Shown here one piece after another: positions 11,010-22,789 of a DNA stretch of 64,000 bases; within the stretch, counting starts at the first letter, position 1; each line of letters opens with the position of its first letter. The translations under genes and the position numbers were made by a program. Origin of the DNA: Acytostelium subglobosum LB1 (taxonomy: Eukaryota > Evosea > Eumycetozoa > Acytosteliales > Acytosteliaceae); NCBI RefSeq assembly GCF_000787575.1, contig NW_012236522.1, forward strand, positions 868,001-932,000, given 5' to 3'. Below the pieces are notes generated by a model, which saw nothing but the letters and a program-made list of their open reading frames with translations, searched no databases and had not been told where the DNA came from.

Positions 11010-11595
11010 TCAAAGGAACTGTGGATGGAGAGTTAATAAGCCAGCTGTTGCGCACAGTTGCATGGAGTTGACACATCTTACATTGGCATCCTTGTCTTGA
11101 AGAAATCGGTGAAGTGCTGTTACGAAGCGGAAGAAGTTATGAGTGGCGACGTTGTTGAGAAATTGTTCCAGTCCTTTCCTGCGCTCTTCTATGAACTCTG
11201 GTTCAAATCTACCCTGTCCAAACAATGATGACAGGTTGTTTCCAGGAAGTGGACACAGTTCACCAAACTTTATAGCCTTGGGCTTCTCTGACAACTTCTG
11301 TTTCAAAGTCTCTCTCAAGTTTACAAACTCCTTATATCTTCTCCTCACGGTAAACTCTCTCTCTGAGTACTCTGGGAATGTTGTCTGTCATGTTTGTTAA
11401 TCATTGTTCATTCCATCATTCTTTCGATTCATTCATTCAGTTCTTTACATTGGTAGTTATCATATATGAAATGTAGTCATCTATACGTATTGGATCGGTC
11501 ACTATTATGGTAATATACTCTGGTTCTTGGTAGTCTCCTATGACTCTCTTTGACTTTTTCTCTGTATTGTTTGTCTCTGATGTTGGTGCCGACAT
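11010..11595 (-). CDS. SNX3/Grd19-like PX-domain sorting nexin
   Basis: Minus strand, start ATG at 11595. Exons 11595..11449, 11384..11082 and 11018..11010 (152 aa); all introns are phase 0 with GT-AG ends. The PX domain fills the protein: IIVTDP, then SEREFTVRRRYKEF (the RRY phosphoinositide-binding block), PLPGNN, and RRKGLEQFLNNVATH. This short PX-only layout is that of SNX3/Grd19, which binds PI3P on endosomes and sorts retromer cargo. The last intron is 63 nt, in frame and without a stop, so a transcript keeping it would give a 173-aa protein with the same stop codon. The gene is tail-to-tail with the SDR gene (244 bp apart). Confidence 0.85.
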
Positions 11596-12000
11596 CTCTG
11601 CCTTCAGACTAGTACTACTAGATAATAAAATGTACAACTAACAATTCAATCAACCATTTGATTCTCATGTACTCACTCACTCACTTATAAGTCAATCAAT
11701 CAACCAATCAATCATTCACACAACACACTAATAATACACGTAAACTCTGATAAGTGAGACAGTTTTCACTTGTCTGTGTGTATCTAATACAAGTGTATGT
11801 TCACTCGTTGATTCATTGTTATTATTATACAAGTTAACTTGTATCATTTGGGCCACAACTACTTACTTTCATTGGGCAGTCGGTATTAGAACCGGAATTA
11901 AGGGTACATGAAATGGATTGGGATTGGCCAAAGTAATTCGCATCGAGAAATTTAGATATTTATTAATAAATCAAGTAGTACAATTCCAATGTAATGAAAT
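11596..12000. other. Upstream region of the SNX3-like gene
   Basis: Noncoding with (TCAA)n and (CTCA)n runs near 11670-11712. It should contain the leftward SNX3-like promoter. The last 50 bases are AT-rich. Confidence 0.45.
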
Positions 12001-12321
12001 TTGTTTAACGTGTTTGGTTACAACAACAACACCTGCTCCTTTTTCTTCATAGTGTGGGCAATCTCGGGACTTTATCCATTTGAACTGGTGTCGGGCTACA
12101 CATTGGGATTCATGGTTCAGTAGGGGTACCGAATGAGTCCTGCCCCGCCACCTCCCTTTGAAAAACCGTCAAAAATCGCATCTGTTTAGGCCAAGGTCGT
12201 ATCTGAAACTGGAAAGTTTGTTTGACTGTTTTCCTAACAGTTGTAATCTTCCATGGATGTCCTAAGCCTTGAGGAGGATAGTGCTACAGGTAGTCGGACT
12301 CAACTCATTAAACAATTGTAA
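12001..12321 (+). pseudogene. Possible decayed coding block
   Basis: An island of clearly higher GC inside AT-rich spacer. One frame reads like protein in successive pieces: a hydrophobic stretch (FFFIVWAISGLYPF, then GYTLGFMVQ), then MSPAPPPPFEKPSKIAS, AKVVSETGKF and MDVLSLEEDSATGS, all in the same frame but interrupted by several stops. That is what a decayed membrane-protein gene would look like. I cannot name the parent gene. The alternatives are a multi-exon gene with very short exons, an unrecognised structured RNA, or chance. Confidence 0.3.
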
Positions 12322-12801
12322 TTGTAATTATCATTTGAGTATTAGTATTAATATAACAAAATTATAATAGGAATAATAAGTTATTTATGTATGTATTTAT
12401 TTATATATTTGTATGAATAAGAGTTGATTTGAATTGCCCCATGATCTTGATAATAGAGTTCATACACTCACACACGCCACACAATCAATCACATTCACAC
12501 ACGAAACGACCCTTCACCCATCACCCAATCAAACGTTAGACTGTCACTTGTCAATCTCACCCCATCCTTTACAAATACACAACAACCTTCACTTATCTCC
12601 ATCACCTGTCAACTCGTCAATCTCTGACTTACAATCCATTCATCCATTCACTCACATCATCCATTCATTCATCCATTCATTCATTCATATCAATAGGCAG
12701 AGTCTAAGGGCATAACTTGCAACAACAACAAACAACTAGAAAGACACAACAACAAAGCATTATAGCAACGTCAGCAAACAACTGCGCCCAACCCAACCAA
12801 C
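12322..12801. other. Upstream region of the PQ-loop gene
   Basis: AT-rich at 12322-12430, then C/A-rich pyrimidine-biased sequence with (ATTC)n and (CATT)n runs near 12640-12690. No gene seen. Probably promoter and 5' untranslated leader of the gene starting at 12802. Confidence 0.45.
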
Positions 12802-14539
12802 ATGGGCTACTATGAATTTGCTGAGATGCTAGAGGCAGCGGCAGGAAATGGCAGCAGTAGTAGCGGCGGAACAGACTCGAACAAGCCCTACACTTGTAAA
12901 GATACATTCCCAACAGAGGACGTAGTGCTCGGTATCTTGTTGGGCATTGGTATCTTTATCTCCTTCTTGCCACAGATCCTGGTGCTAATCATCAGGAAGA
13001 ACATTGAAGGCCTCTCATTGATAAGTTGTTGGTTCAACTATGTCAACTGCATGGGCACATTCCTCAACGTGCTCTTCCTCAACTGGTTCGCCTTTGCCTG
13101 TTGTCATGATTACATGGTATAGTATCCTCGTCCGGCGTCCACATCCCCACTGGTCCATCTCCCTAACCAAACACTCCCCTCCCCTCCTCCTTCCAACAGA
13201 CTGAATGGGTATGCTTCCAGAACCTGATACCAGTATCACAGTTGGGTGTACCATTCGTTACCACTGGTGTAATGTAAGTTGTAGTCAACTACCTTGGCAT
13301 TGAAGTGAGTGGCAACAACTAACATTACATGGGACTACTCTAGTTTCGCACTTTATGTAATATACCGTCCTATCCTCCCACCGTTCGCCGCTGTAGAGGA
13401 GGCTAGAAGACAACAGAAACTTCGTCTAATGGAGCAGACGCAAAAGAATGAGCAAGCGAAGCTCGATGGTGATACATCATCACCAACAACAAACAACGAC
13501 AACAAGGATCTGCCTTTTGTCGAGCCAGTAACTGCCCCCAGCGAGGTAGACAACAGCAAAGAACAACAAACCACCACTGGCAATGACAATGATGAAGACA
13601 CCTCATCATCGTCGAGCGATGACAAGAAGAAGGACAAGAAGAAGAAGGTGAAGGGAGAGATCCCGCCAGACAGTTTCTTGCTAAAGGATGGTGATAACAA
13701 GATTGAGCGATTCTTCATTCGCATGGACTGGTACAGTGTGCCCTTTTTCTGGGGTAGCATGGCGGCGTCGCTCATCTTCTTCCTAATTGGCCTTGGACTT
13801 GTGCTTGGATATGGTGCCAAGTCTGACATTGTTTCCGGCTATGCCTACGCCATGGGTATCATGGCATCAGTTCTAGTGTTCCTTCAATGGTTGCCACAAA
13901 TATATACAACATGGATATCCGATGTATGTACCATTCATTCAATCATTCAATCATTCTATTGATTACTAACATACATACTTGTAGAAAATTGGAAGCCTCA
14001 GTCTTGTATCACTGTGTATCCAGATACCTGGTGCAATACTGATATGTTATAATCAACTTTCACTTGGTCAGTCTTGGACCACTTGGTTCCCCTACCTTGC
14101 AACAGCTGTACAGGAGATAGTGTTGCTAGGAATATGTGTATACTATCTAATTAGAGACAGGAAGAAGAGAAAGAGAGAGAAGAAGGAGAAAGAGGAAAGA
14201 GATGCCAAGGATTCAGCAGCAGCAGCAGCACCACCTGGTGAAAATTCAAACAGCAACAATGACAATACATCTGGCGCCAATAACAATGACAACAACAACA
14301 GCAACAATGACAAGAATGACAACTATAATAGTATAATCAGTGACACAAATATCAATGATAGTGCCAACAACAATAATATTGAACAACAACAACAGCGTCT
14401 CCAGGAGTCTGAGAATATCTCCAAACATGAGCAACAACAAGAACCAGAGAGTGATCACAGTGAGAGTGATAGCGATAGCAATGACAATGAAATTGATGAG
14501 GGGACAAAGAGCGAGACAGTCGAGTTGGACAAAATGTAA
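12802..14539 (+). CDS. PQ-loop repeat membrane protein
   Basis: Four exons: 12802..13116, 13200..13273, 13344..13923, 13985..14539 (507 aa). Two PQ-loop motifs are plain: FLPQILVLIIRKNIEGLSL (about residues 56-74) and WLPQIYTTWISDKIGSLSL, the second split by the last intron. Hydrophobic helices fit the seven-helix plan of lysosomal/vacuolar transporters such as cystinosin or PQLC2. The two halves are split by a long charged, Ser/Lys-rich cytosolic loop, and the tail is a Lys/Glu coil followed by Asn/Gln/Ser low complexity. Likely role: export of cationic amino acids or similar solutes from an acidic compartment, or a C9orf72-type scaffold; substrate not deducible. Confidence 0.85.
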
Positions 14540-14820
14540 TAAGTAATTCATCTCATTCATTCATCTCATTCATTCAGCCAATCATCCGACCATTATTAAA
14601 TATATATATATATATATAATATAATATATACATGGAAGCGAGTCTGAAGTATCAATATCAACTTCATTCGTCTATCTGTTGTTGTGTGTGTGTGTGAAGG
14701 ATAAGTTCCGATAAACAGGTGTCAACAGTCCCAAACAATTCCCATTACTAGCAAGAACATCTTTGCATCTAACATTCAATTCCAAATTTGGGGTTAGTTC
14801 AAACTAGTTGTAGAGCTAAA
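14540..14820. other. Spacer between the PQ-loop and METTL7-like genes
   Basis: Noncoding spacer with (ATTC)n and a long alternating TATATA tract near 14601-14630, then a GTGTGTGTGTG run near 14683-14696. Nothing gene-like. Confidence 0.45.
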
Positions 14821-14864
14821 GAGATAGAGATACAGATAAAGATAGAGATAAAGAGATACACACA
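14821..14864 (+). promoter_or_regulatory. (AGATA)n tract directly before the start codon
   Basis: A purine-rich run of GAGATA, CAGATA and AAGATA units ends four bases before the ATG of the METTL7-like gene. Similar tracts in the same orientation relative to transcription lie near the starts of pgmA, APC7, the F-BAR gene, the BRCT gene and PEX12. It may be a core promoter or 5' leader element; function is inferred from position only. Confidence 0.4.
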
Positions 14865-15647
14865 ATGTATATATCACTTGTAGTTATAGCTGTTATTATA
14901 TATTTTGTACTCACAAGAAGTGAGTCCAAACAGATTAAACAAAGGATATTCAATGTAATTTGGTAAGTACTGTATTATATGTTAGAGAGAGGTACAGACT
15001 TTACAACAAACAAACAATCTAACAATATATGTTGGATTAGGAATAAACTCGGACCAGTTGTTGATAAGAAGTTATGTGTTCATAAGAGAGAGATGTTCTC
15101 GCATGCACATGGAAAGGTATTGGATGTTGGTTCAGGAGTAGGTCCAACTTTTAAGTTCTTGGATGAGGAGAGAGATAAGCCTATTACAGAGGTGGTGGCT
15201 ATTGAACCGAATCCATTCATGTTGGACCGACTAAAGGAGGCGGCCAGAGATCATCCCTACAAGGTAAAGGTGTTGAACAGCACCATTGCCGAGGCATTGC
15301 AGAATGGTGAGCTAAAGAATGGCACATTCGACACGGTCATTTGCAACCTGGTGCTGTGTTCCATACCAAACTACCAAGGCATACTAGTGGAGATCCAGCA
15401 ACTGTTGAGGCCTGGTGGCAAGCTATTGTTTATCGAGCATATTGTCTCGGAGAACCCTATCGCCAGCACCATTCAGAATGTGCTGAATCCCTTCTGGGGC
15501 ATGATTGGCGATGGATGCAACCTCACGAGAGAAACCAGCAAGACCATCACTAGGATGAGCGGATGGAAGAGTGTAGACATCTCCATTATACCCGAGGCAC
15601 ACTACATTTCATTGACTCACGTCAAAGGATGTGCTACCAAGGCATAA
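14865..15647 (+). CDS. METTL7 (TMT1)-like membrane-anchored methyltransferase
   Basis: Two exons: 14865..14962 and 15041..15647 (234 aa). An N-terminal hydrophobic anchor (about residues 2-19) is followed by a class I SAM-dependent domain: VLDVGSGVGP (motif I), VVAIEPNP (motif II), FDTVICNLVLCSI (motif IV), LRPGGKLLFIEH (post-motif) and the highly specific DGCNLTRET. That last block and the CTLVLCS-like motif are shared with animal METTL7A/B, which methylate thiols at the ER and lipid droplets. Same reaction and location are likely here. Length agrees with the family (about 240 aa). Confidence 0.88.
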
Positions 15648-15930
15648 ATTGTAGGCACCAACAACAGTTGTCATTCATTAGTCAGTCAGTCATTCAGTTA
15701 GTTATTCATTGATGTTTGGACAACAATATCTTTGTGATCTAAATTGTAGGGAGTGAAGTATGTGATCGTGTGGGTGGTGGGGTGATTAGTCAGATCGACC
15801 AACCAAACAGTGTGTGTTTCTGATCATTATTACAACTACGACTAACGTATATATAACACTCACCTTTGTCCTGTTGTTGTTATTTGTATTAGTAACATGT
15901 TACTTACTTAACAAATAAACAAACATATCA

Positions 15931-18900
15931 ATGGACAAACCTAGAACAACAACAACAACAACTTCCAGACTTCCAACAACTTCCAGCAAGAAGACGACAA
16001 CCTCCAAAGGTCCTGTATCAACAACACCAAAGTCATCACCAAAGTCATCACCAACGACAACAACAACAGCAACAAAGAGTCTTAGATCACCTCTCCCAAG
16101 GTCCATAACCATCACAGCATCGACCTCCACAAAGCCCAAGCCAAAGACTGCAGTCCCAGCACCAACTACAACATCAACAACTGTTAACGTATCAAATGGA
16201 GAGTTGAATGATGAGGAGAATCAGCAAGTGGCGGTGTCATCAGACACATTCGTTGGACAGGCACAGGAGTCTGACACAGTGGCAGAGTCATCGGATATAG
16301 ACCCAGCAGTCTCATCATTGGAGCTTATCTCATCAGATGAGTCCACTACTTCAACAACAACAATGGATATACCATGCACATCGACAACCACAACTACATC
16401 AACTTCTACTACTTCATCTAGTGTGACAAAAGCTAAAGTTGGAGCAGCGGTGACAGTGGCAGCGGCAAAGAAGACAACCTCTGTGGCTGGCACCCCACCA
16501 GTGAGTGGATTGAAGAGACCTGCGACATCACCATCATCAGTTGGTATGAGTGCAAAGACGGCCACAACAACAAAGGCTGCGAGTACGGTACCCAAGAAGA
16601 CTACATCAGTCACCACATCAACTCCAACATTGACTTCAATCAAGAAACCAGCTGCATCCTCAACTTCCACATTAGCCAGTGCTCCAAAGAAGCCTCCCAC
16701 CACATCGTCCATAAAGAGACCGACTACCACCACCGCAGCTGCCAAGACACCATCCACATCTTCCACAATGAAGACTACTCCAACCTCCACTACTTCCACA
16801 TCATCACCCAAGGCATCATCATCAAAGGTTGGTGCCAATGTAACAACAACATCACCCACCGTCAAGCCAACTGCTACGACCAAGACCACAACACCTGTAT
16901 CAACATCATCCAAACTAAAAACACCTGTATCAACATCATCAACTTCCACCACAGCCAAACCAAAGGTAGTGCCCATATCGGCCACAGCTGCCAAAAAGCC
17001 AGTCTCGGCGATACCAAAGACCTTGGCAAAACCCGCGGCAGCGTCATCAATGGCTAAACTCTCGCCAGCATTGGCAGCCAAGAGATTGGCTGCGTCCAAG
17101 ACTACAGCCACCGCAACCACTCCAACTGTCACAGCCAAAGCCACAGCCGCCACAGCCACAGCCAAAGCCAAAGCCACCACATCCACCTCCACATCCATGA
17201 CATCAAAGGTATCCTCTGCGACCAAGACAAAGACGACGACAACAACGACTACCACAACAACAACGACAACAATGACATCGACTCGATCACCTTTGACAAC
17301 GCCTTCCAAGTCGTTGCCCAGCACAGTTGCCTCACCAAAGTCGATACTTGGATCACCTGCCGCCGCCCACCAACTCCTTGGCAGCGCAAAGGGATCCGCG
17401 CGGCCAGCAGGCCCAGCCAACCGCAAGAAGCCCACTGTCAACCCCGTAAAGAACCTGGCGAGCAAGGGCTCATCAATGCAGACGGCCAGCGCTTCACCCA
17501 AGAGGAAAGCGATTGGCGCAACTGGATTCGGACTGCTGGCCTCAATCGACGACTCACAGGGTATCGAGTGGAAGAACAAGAAGTTGAACAGTCGTGGAGA
17601 CGGCAACATCAAACGATTGATCAAGTTTAGTGGCAGGAAGGCGATTGTTGGCCGATTGGTCGAGTGCGTGGTCACATCCATCCGCGCCAACTGCTGCTAC
17701 ATCCTGGGACTTGGGGCGATCGTATCATTGAGTGGCGTGGAGCCGAGTCTTCCAAGGTCCAGCAGGCCATGGCCCTCGACCTCGCCGGTCGCATTCGTAA
17801 CAAGGAGCGCAGTTCACGTGCTCAATCATTGGTAATCGATGACAAACGATCATCATCAACCGATCAACCCGCGCTCAACAAAGAGTTTTGGGAGTTGCTC
17901 GGAGGGTCCTCGCGACCCAAGGATATCCCGCTTGAGGCTGACGACAAGAAACGCGTCAAGGACATTCTCTACCTACTGGCAAGCAGTAGTAATGGTGCTG
18001 CTGGTGGAGGACTGGCAGCCGAACCCATTACCCTGCCCAAGATCGGCCTGACCAAGGGCTGCCTGGAGAGCGCCCACACATACGTTGTTGACTGCGGTAC
18101 TGAGGTCTACCTGTGGGTTGGCCGCCAGACCGATGATGCCGTGCGCAAGGGCGCCATGGAGTTGGCCGACGCGCTACTTGCTCAGCGCAAGGGCCGCCCC
18201 AAGTGGGTGAGCGTCACTCGTGTGGTGGAGGGCGGCGAGACCGAGTTGTTCAAGGAGAAGTTCGCAGACTGGAGCCGGTCGCTGCCCATCTCAATGGCGC
18301 CCGTCCCCAAGGGAAGGATCGCCGATGTGAAACAAGAGCACTTTGACGTGGCCAAACTGTTGGCGACACGTGACCTCCCTGAGAGCTTCACAGCAGCCGT
18401 CGACGATGCGCGAGGACAGGTGAGAGTGTGGCGCGTCAAGGATCATGGAAAGGAGGCAGTGCCAGCGCACCGCTATGGACACTTTTACTGTGCAGAGAGC
18501 TATGTCATACACTACCGCTATCTGGTCAAGATGAAGGAGCACAATCTAATCTACTTCTGGCAGGGCAAGCGATCGACCATCAACGAAAAGGGTGAGTCGG
18601 CCCGCCTAGCCGTGGACCTCGACGACGAGTTGGGCAGCATCACAAAGAAGGTAAGTTCATCGGGGTTGCATGGGCGAGTCCTGGACCAAATCACTCACTC
18701 ACTGGAACTATCCAAATCAATCAATCAAATAATCAATCTCAGGTACGAGTAGTTCAGAACAAGGAGCCAATTCACTTTATGAACATCTTTGGTGGATTCA
18801 TCATTGTGCATAATGGAGTGGACGATCGTGAAGATGATAGGGACAACAGGGCAATGTGCATGTATCAGGTCAGATCGTGCAATCACTTCAAGGGTCAACA

Positions 18901-19829
18901 TGGATGGCGCGCCATTGAGTTGGACGAGGTCAAAGCCAACAATCCTAAACACCAACGACTGGTTTGTAATTAGGACCAGTCTTGACCGGTGCTACATCTG
19001 GCGTGGCCATCACTCTGCCCTCAGTCGAGCCATCAACGACACCAGGATGCAATCAATCGTTCAATCACTCAATCAAGACCACGACCATGACAATGACCAA
19101 TATGATCTAATATTGTGCAATGAGGGCAATGAGCCAACAAGGTTCTGGAGTGACATTGGATCAAGCATCATGGCGGACGCAGAAGCAAGGACGGCAACAT
19201 ACTTTACAAGACACATGACCAGTGCGCCATGGATGTTCCAGTGCTCATACTCGAGTGGCCTGTTCAAGATTGAACGTGTGTTTGAGTGGGACCAGGAGGA
19301 CTTGGATAACGAGGACGTCATGATCCTGGATTGTCGTCCAGACATCTATCTTTGGATTGGACGTCAATCAACACAAGAGGAGCGCAAGAGTTCAATGACT
19401 GCTGTGTTGGAGTATGACAGTCTGCTTCATTCTTCTCAAGACCATGATGCTGCTGCAGACAACAACAACAACAGTCATCCCAATGTATACCTTGTGGAGA
19501 GTGGATCAGAACCAAAGTCATTTATTCAATACTTCCATGGCAGTTGGAGGGTCTCAACCAAGTATTCATCATCGCGTAAGACTTCAACATCATCTGCTAC
19601 TGTTGATCAAACAGTGATCACTGTATATGAGTACCTTAAAGTGTTGAACAGGACTTACACACTGGAGGAGTTGCAGAACAATCCACCAAGGGCTTTGGAT
19701 TCGACCAGACTCGAGACATACCTGTCGGACGACGACTTCATGGCGACATTTGGCATGGACAAGGATACATTCGCACAAGAGAAGCTCTGGAAACAGGAGA
19801 AGTTGAAGAAGTCGCTTGGACTTTACTGA
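15931..19829 (+). CDS. Villin-like protein: Thr/Ser-rich N-terminus, gelsolin repeats, villin headpiece; two apparent frameshifts
   Basis: Starts at the ATG 15931. Residues 1 to about 500 are Thr/Ser/Ala/Lys low complexity. After that come about five gelsolin-like repeats (cores DRIIEWRGAESS, EVYLWVGRQTDD, LIYFWQGKRST, RCYIWRGHHS, DIYLWIGRQST) and a C-terminal villin headpiece ending WKQEKLKKSLGLY, an F-actin-binding module. One intron, 18651..18742. The open frame changes twice: near 17707 (as if one base were missing after YIL) and near 18932 (as if the AAA of GTCAAAGCC had one extra A). Both flanks of each site are clearly coding, so these are probably assembly indels, or the gene is recently damaged. 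Relatives: villidin and other dictyostelid villin-type proteins; which one is not certain. Expected role: actin capping, severing or bundling. Confidence 0.85.
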
Positions 19830-20529
19830 TCAATCAATACATTCACATTCATTCATTGGACCATGGAATCGGATGTCCGTGTTTAGGTAATTCATTCATT
19901 CATTCGTTTGTCGTGGGTGTATTGTGATGAGCTGGCCCAACCCAGACCAACACAAGGTGGGTAGTCGGCACACCCACATCAACATCAGGAAGTGGCGGGA
20001 CAAGACGGGAACATCAACAATTGAAATTTCGTCGTGTGTGATGAACATTAATTTAAATTTTAATCAAATATCTTATGATGTTGTTTGATAGATTGATTGA
20101 TTGGTGTGAATGAGTGAGCGTTGTGTTGTGATGAGAGTGCCCCTTTGGATTGCTTCCGACTGCCCCAAACGCAATATCACATTGTACACATAGTGTTTCT
20201 TGACTTGGTGCAATCTCACAATCACATCAAGGGCTGACATTCATTCGTCTTATTATTCATCATACCTTTCATTCTTAAAGTGATAGTAGTTGTAGTTGTT
20301 TGTAGTTGTAGTATAAGTAATTGACACTAACACTACACATCATCATCATTCATTCACACACACTAATCACTCACTCAACCAATCAATCACCCACCACACA
20401 CACTCTCACCATCATTACTATCTTCAAAGATCTTAATTACATCTATCTTTTATCACTTATACACACTCTCTCTATCTCCTTTTAAGACTACATAATATAT
20501 TATATATACTATACTAAGAAACAACAACA
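19830..20529. other. Intergenic region upstream of PEPCK
   Basis: Noncoding. A GC-richer patch at about 19920-20015 has no clear frame. The last 150 bases are pyrimidine/A-rich with (CACA)n, (TCTC)n and a TATATTATATATACTATAC block (about 20494-20514), a good core-promoter candidate for the PEPCK gene. Confidence 0.5.
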
Positions 20530-22566
20530 ATGTTGAATGTACTTAAGATCAGTTCACCACTGAATCGCCTCAGATTCAGTCCATTGCTCAGCAACAATAC
20601 ATCAATTGGCGTGGCCTCTGGTCTCCAACAACGCCGCTTCTTCTCACTCGAGTCCCTAAAGACCCAAACCAAGAACCAGAAGCTCATCAACTGGGTTGAG
20701 GAGCAGGCCAAGGTCTGCCAACCAGACAACATCTTTGTCTGTGATGGTTCAGAGGAGGAGTACACAAAGTATGTTTGATTGATTGATTGATTGAATGAGT
20801 GTGATGCCATCATGGACGCGACTTATCTGACACTCCCCTCCACCTCAACCCTTCAACCCTTCAACTTCAACTTCAACTTTAGGTTCACGAATGAGATGGT
20901 CCAGTCTGGAGTGCTGACCAAACTCAACTCTAGCAGACCAAACAGTTTCTTGGCACGCTCGGATCCAAGTGATGTGGCACGTGTCGAGTCGAGAACTTAC
21001 ATTTGCTCGAACCGCAAGGAGGACGCTGGCCCCAACAACAACTGGACCGATCCAAAGGAGATGAAGGCCACGTTGAAGCCACTGTTCACAGGCTCGATGA
21101 AAGGCCGTACCATGTACGTCATCCCCTTTAGCATGGGTCCACTCGGCTCGCCCATCTCGCACATTGGTGTGCAGGTGACCGACTCGCCATTCGTCGTGTG
21201 CAACATGCGCATCATGACACGCATGGGCGCACCCGTCCTCAAGGCCCTGGGCGACAACGGCCAGTTCGTGCCATGTCTGCACTCAATCGGCTCGCCCCTG
21301 GCACCCGGCGCCGTCGACTCCAAGTGGCCATGCAACAGCACCAAGTACATCGTGCACTACCCAGAGGAGCCATCGATCGCCTCGTTCGGCAGTGGCTACG
21401 GAGGCAATGCCCTGCTTGGCAAGAAGTGTTTCTCACTGCGTATCGCCTCGGCCATGGCCCGCAAGGACGGCTGGCTCGCCGAGCACATGCTCATCCTCGG
21501 TCTGACCAACCCAAAGGGTGAGAAGAAGTACGTGGCCGCTGCCTTCCCCTCGGCCTGTGGCAAGACCAACTTGGCCATGATGCTGCCAACGATCCCCGGC
21601 TGGAAGGTCGAGACGATCGGTGACGACATTGCCTGGATGAAGTTTGGCGCCGACGGTCGTCTGTACGCGATCAACCCAGAGAACGGAATGTTTGGCGTTG
21701 CGCCCGGTACATCGGCCAGCTCCAACCCCAACGCCCTCGACACTATCAAGCGCAACACCATCTTCACCAACGTCGCCTTGACGCCAGACAACGATGTCTG
21801 GTGGGAGGGCCTCGGACCAGCCCCCGACAAGGCTATTGACTGGACTGGACGCGACTGGACACCCGCCACCGGCCGCCCTGCTGCCCATCCCAACTCCCGC
21901 TTCACCGCACCAATTTCACAGTGCCCCTCGGTCGACCCAGCCTTTGCTGACCCAAAGGGCGTGCCCATCTCAGCCATCATCTTTGGAGGCCGTCGTGCGT
22001 CGACCGTGCCCCTCGTCTACCAAGCCTTCAACTGGAAGCACGGCACTTTCATGGGTGCCTCGACCGCCTCTGAGCTGACCGCTGCCGCTGAGGGCACCGT
22101 CGGCCAGCTGCGCCACGACCCATTCGCCATGCTGCCCTTCTGTGGCTACAACATGGGCGACTACTTTGCCCACTGGCTGTCGATGGAGTCGCGCTCCAAG
22201 GCCGACAAGCTTCCAAAGATCTTCTACGTCAACTGGTTCCGCAAGAACAAGCAGGGCAAGTTCCTCTGGCCAGGCTTTGGTGAGAACTCTCGCGTGCTCA
22301 AGTGGATCTTTGAGCGCTGTGCCGCCAAGGGTGAGGAGGGCGCCGAGGAGACACCAATTGGATACGTGCCCGCCGAGGGTGCCCTGGACCTCAACGGCCT
22401 GGACATCTCCAAGGACAGTGTACGCGAGTTGTTCACCATTGAGAAGAGCGCATGGTTGAACGATCTGGCCTCGATGAAGAAGTACTGCGCACAGTTTGGC
22501 ACTCACCTGCCCTCTGAGATCACCAACCAGATCAAGGAGTTAGAGCAGAGACTGAACCAGAACTAG
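20530..22566 (+). CDS. pck: Phosphoenolpyruvate carboxykinase (GTP), probably mitochondrial
   Basis: Two exons: 20530..20768 and 20883..22566 (640 aa; human mitochondrial form also about 640). The first 40 residues are rich in Arg, Ser and Leu without acids, ending in a QQRRFFS-type cleavage region, so import into mitochondria is likely. GTP-class PEPCK blocks follow: [13 protein letters not shown] (kinase P-loop with the reactive Cys, about residue 300), the metal/oxaloacetate region [27 protein letters not shown] and WFRKNK. It converts oxaloacetate and GTP to PEP and CO2, the entry to gluconeogenesis. Codon bias is the strongest in the window (almost only C/G third bases), suggesting high expression. 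Confidence 0.95.
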
Positions 22567-22789
22567 AGTGATTTATAAAGTGCACCTGGCTTTGTGGCTG
22601 GTGTCCTGGCTTCATGCCGTTCCAATCAACATTAATAATATGGTTTTTGATTGATCCATGGAGGACTTATTTTTTTTTAAATTCAGTTTTTTGATCAAAA
22701 ATAGAACACCACTTGGATCATGATGAGATACTCTAACTCTTTCTTATCATTTATCATCAGTATATATATATATAATTGGACAATAGAAT
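22567..22789. other. Spacer with TATA tract before the FNIP gene
   Basis: Short spacer. An alternating TATATATATATATA stretch near 22760-22774 lies about 15-30 bases upstream of the FNIP-protein ATG. Confidence 0.45.

Noticed and set aside
16221-17690. 489-codon minus-strand frame opposite the villin-like gene's N-terminus
   Set aside because: It is the mirror of Thr/Ser/Lys codons (Val/Asp/Gly-rich), with no domain and no upstream promoter. The plus-strand frame has real gelsolin repeats downstream.
20845-22506. Several long frames on both strands across the PEPCK gene
   Set aside because: They are shadows caused by the strong C/G third-base bias of PEPCK; none has a family signature.
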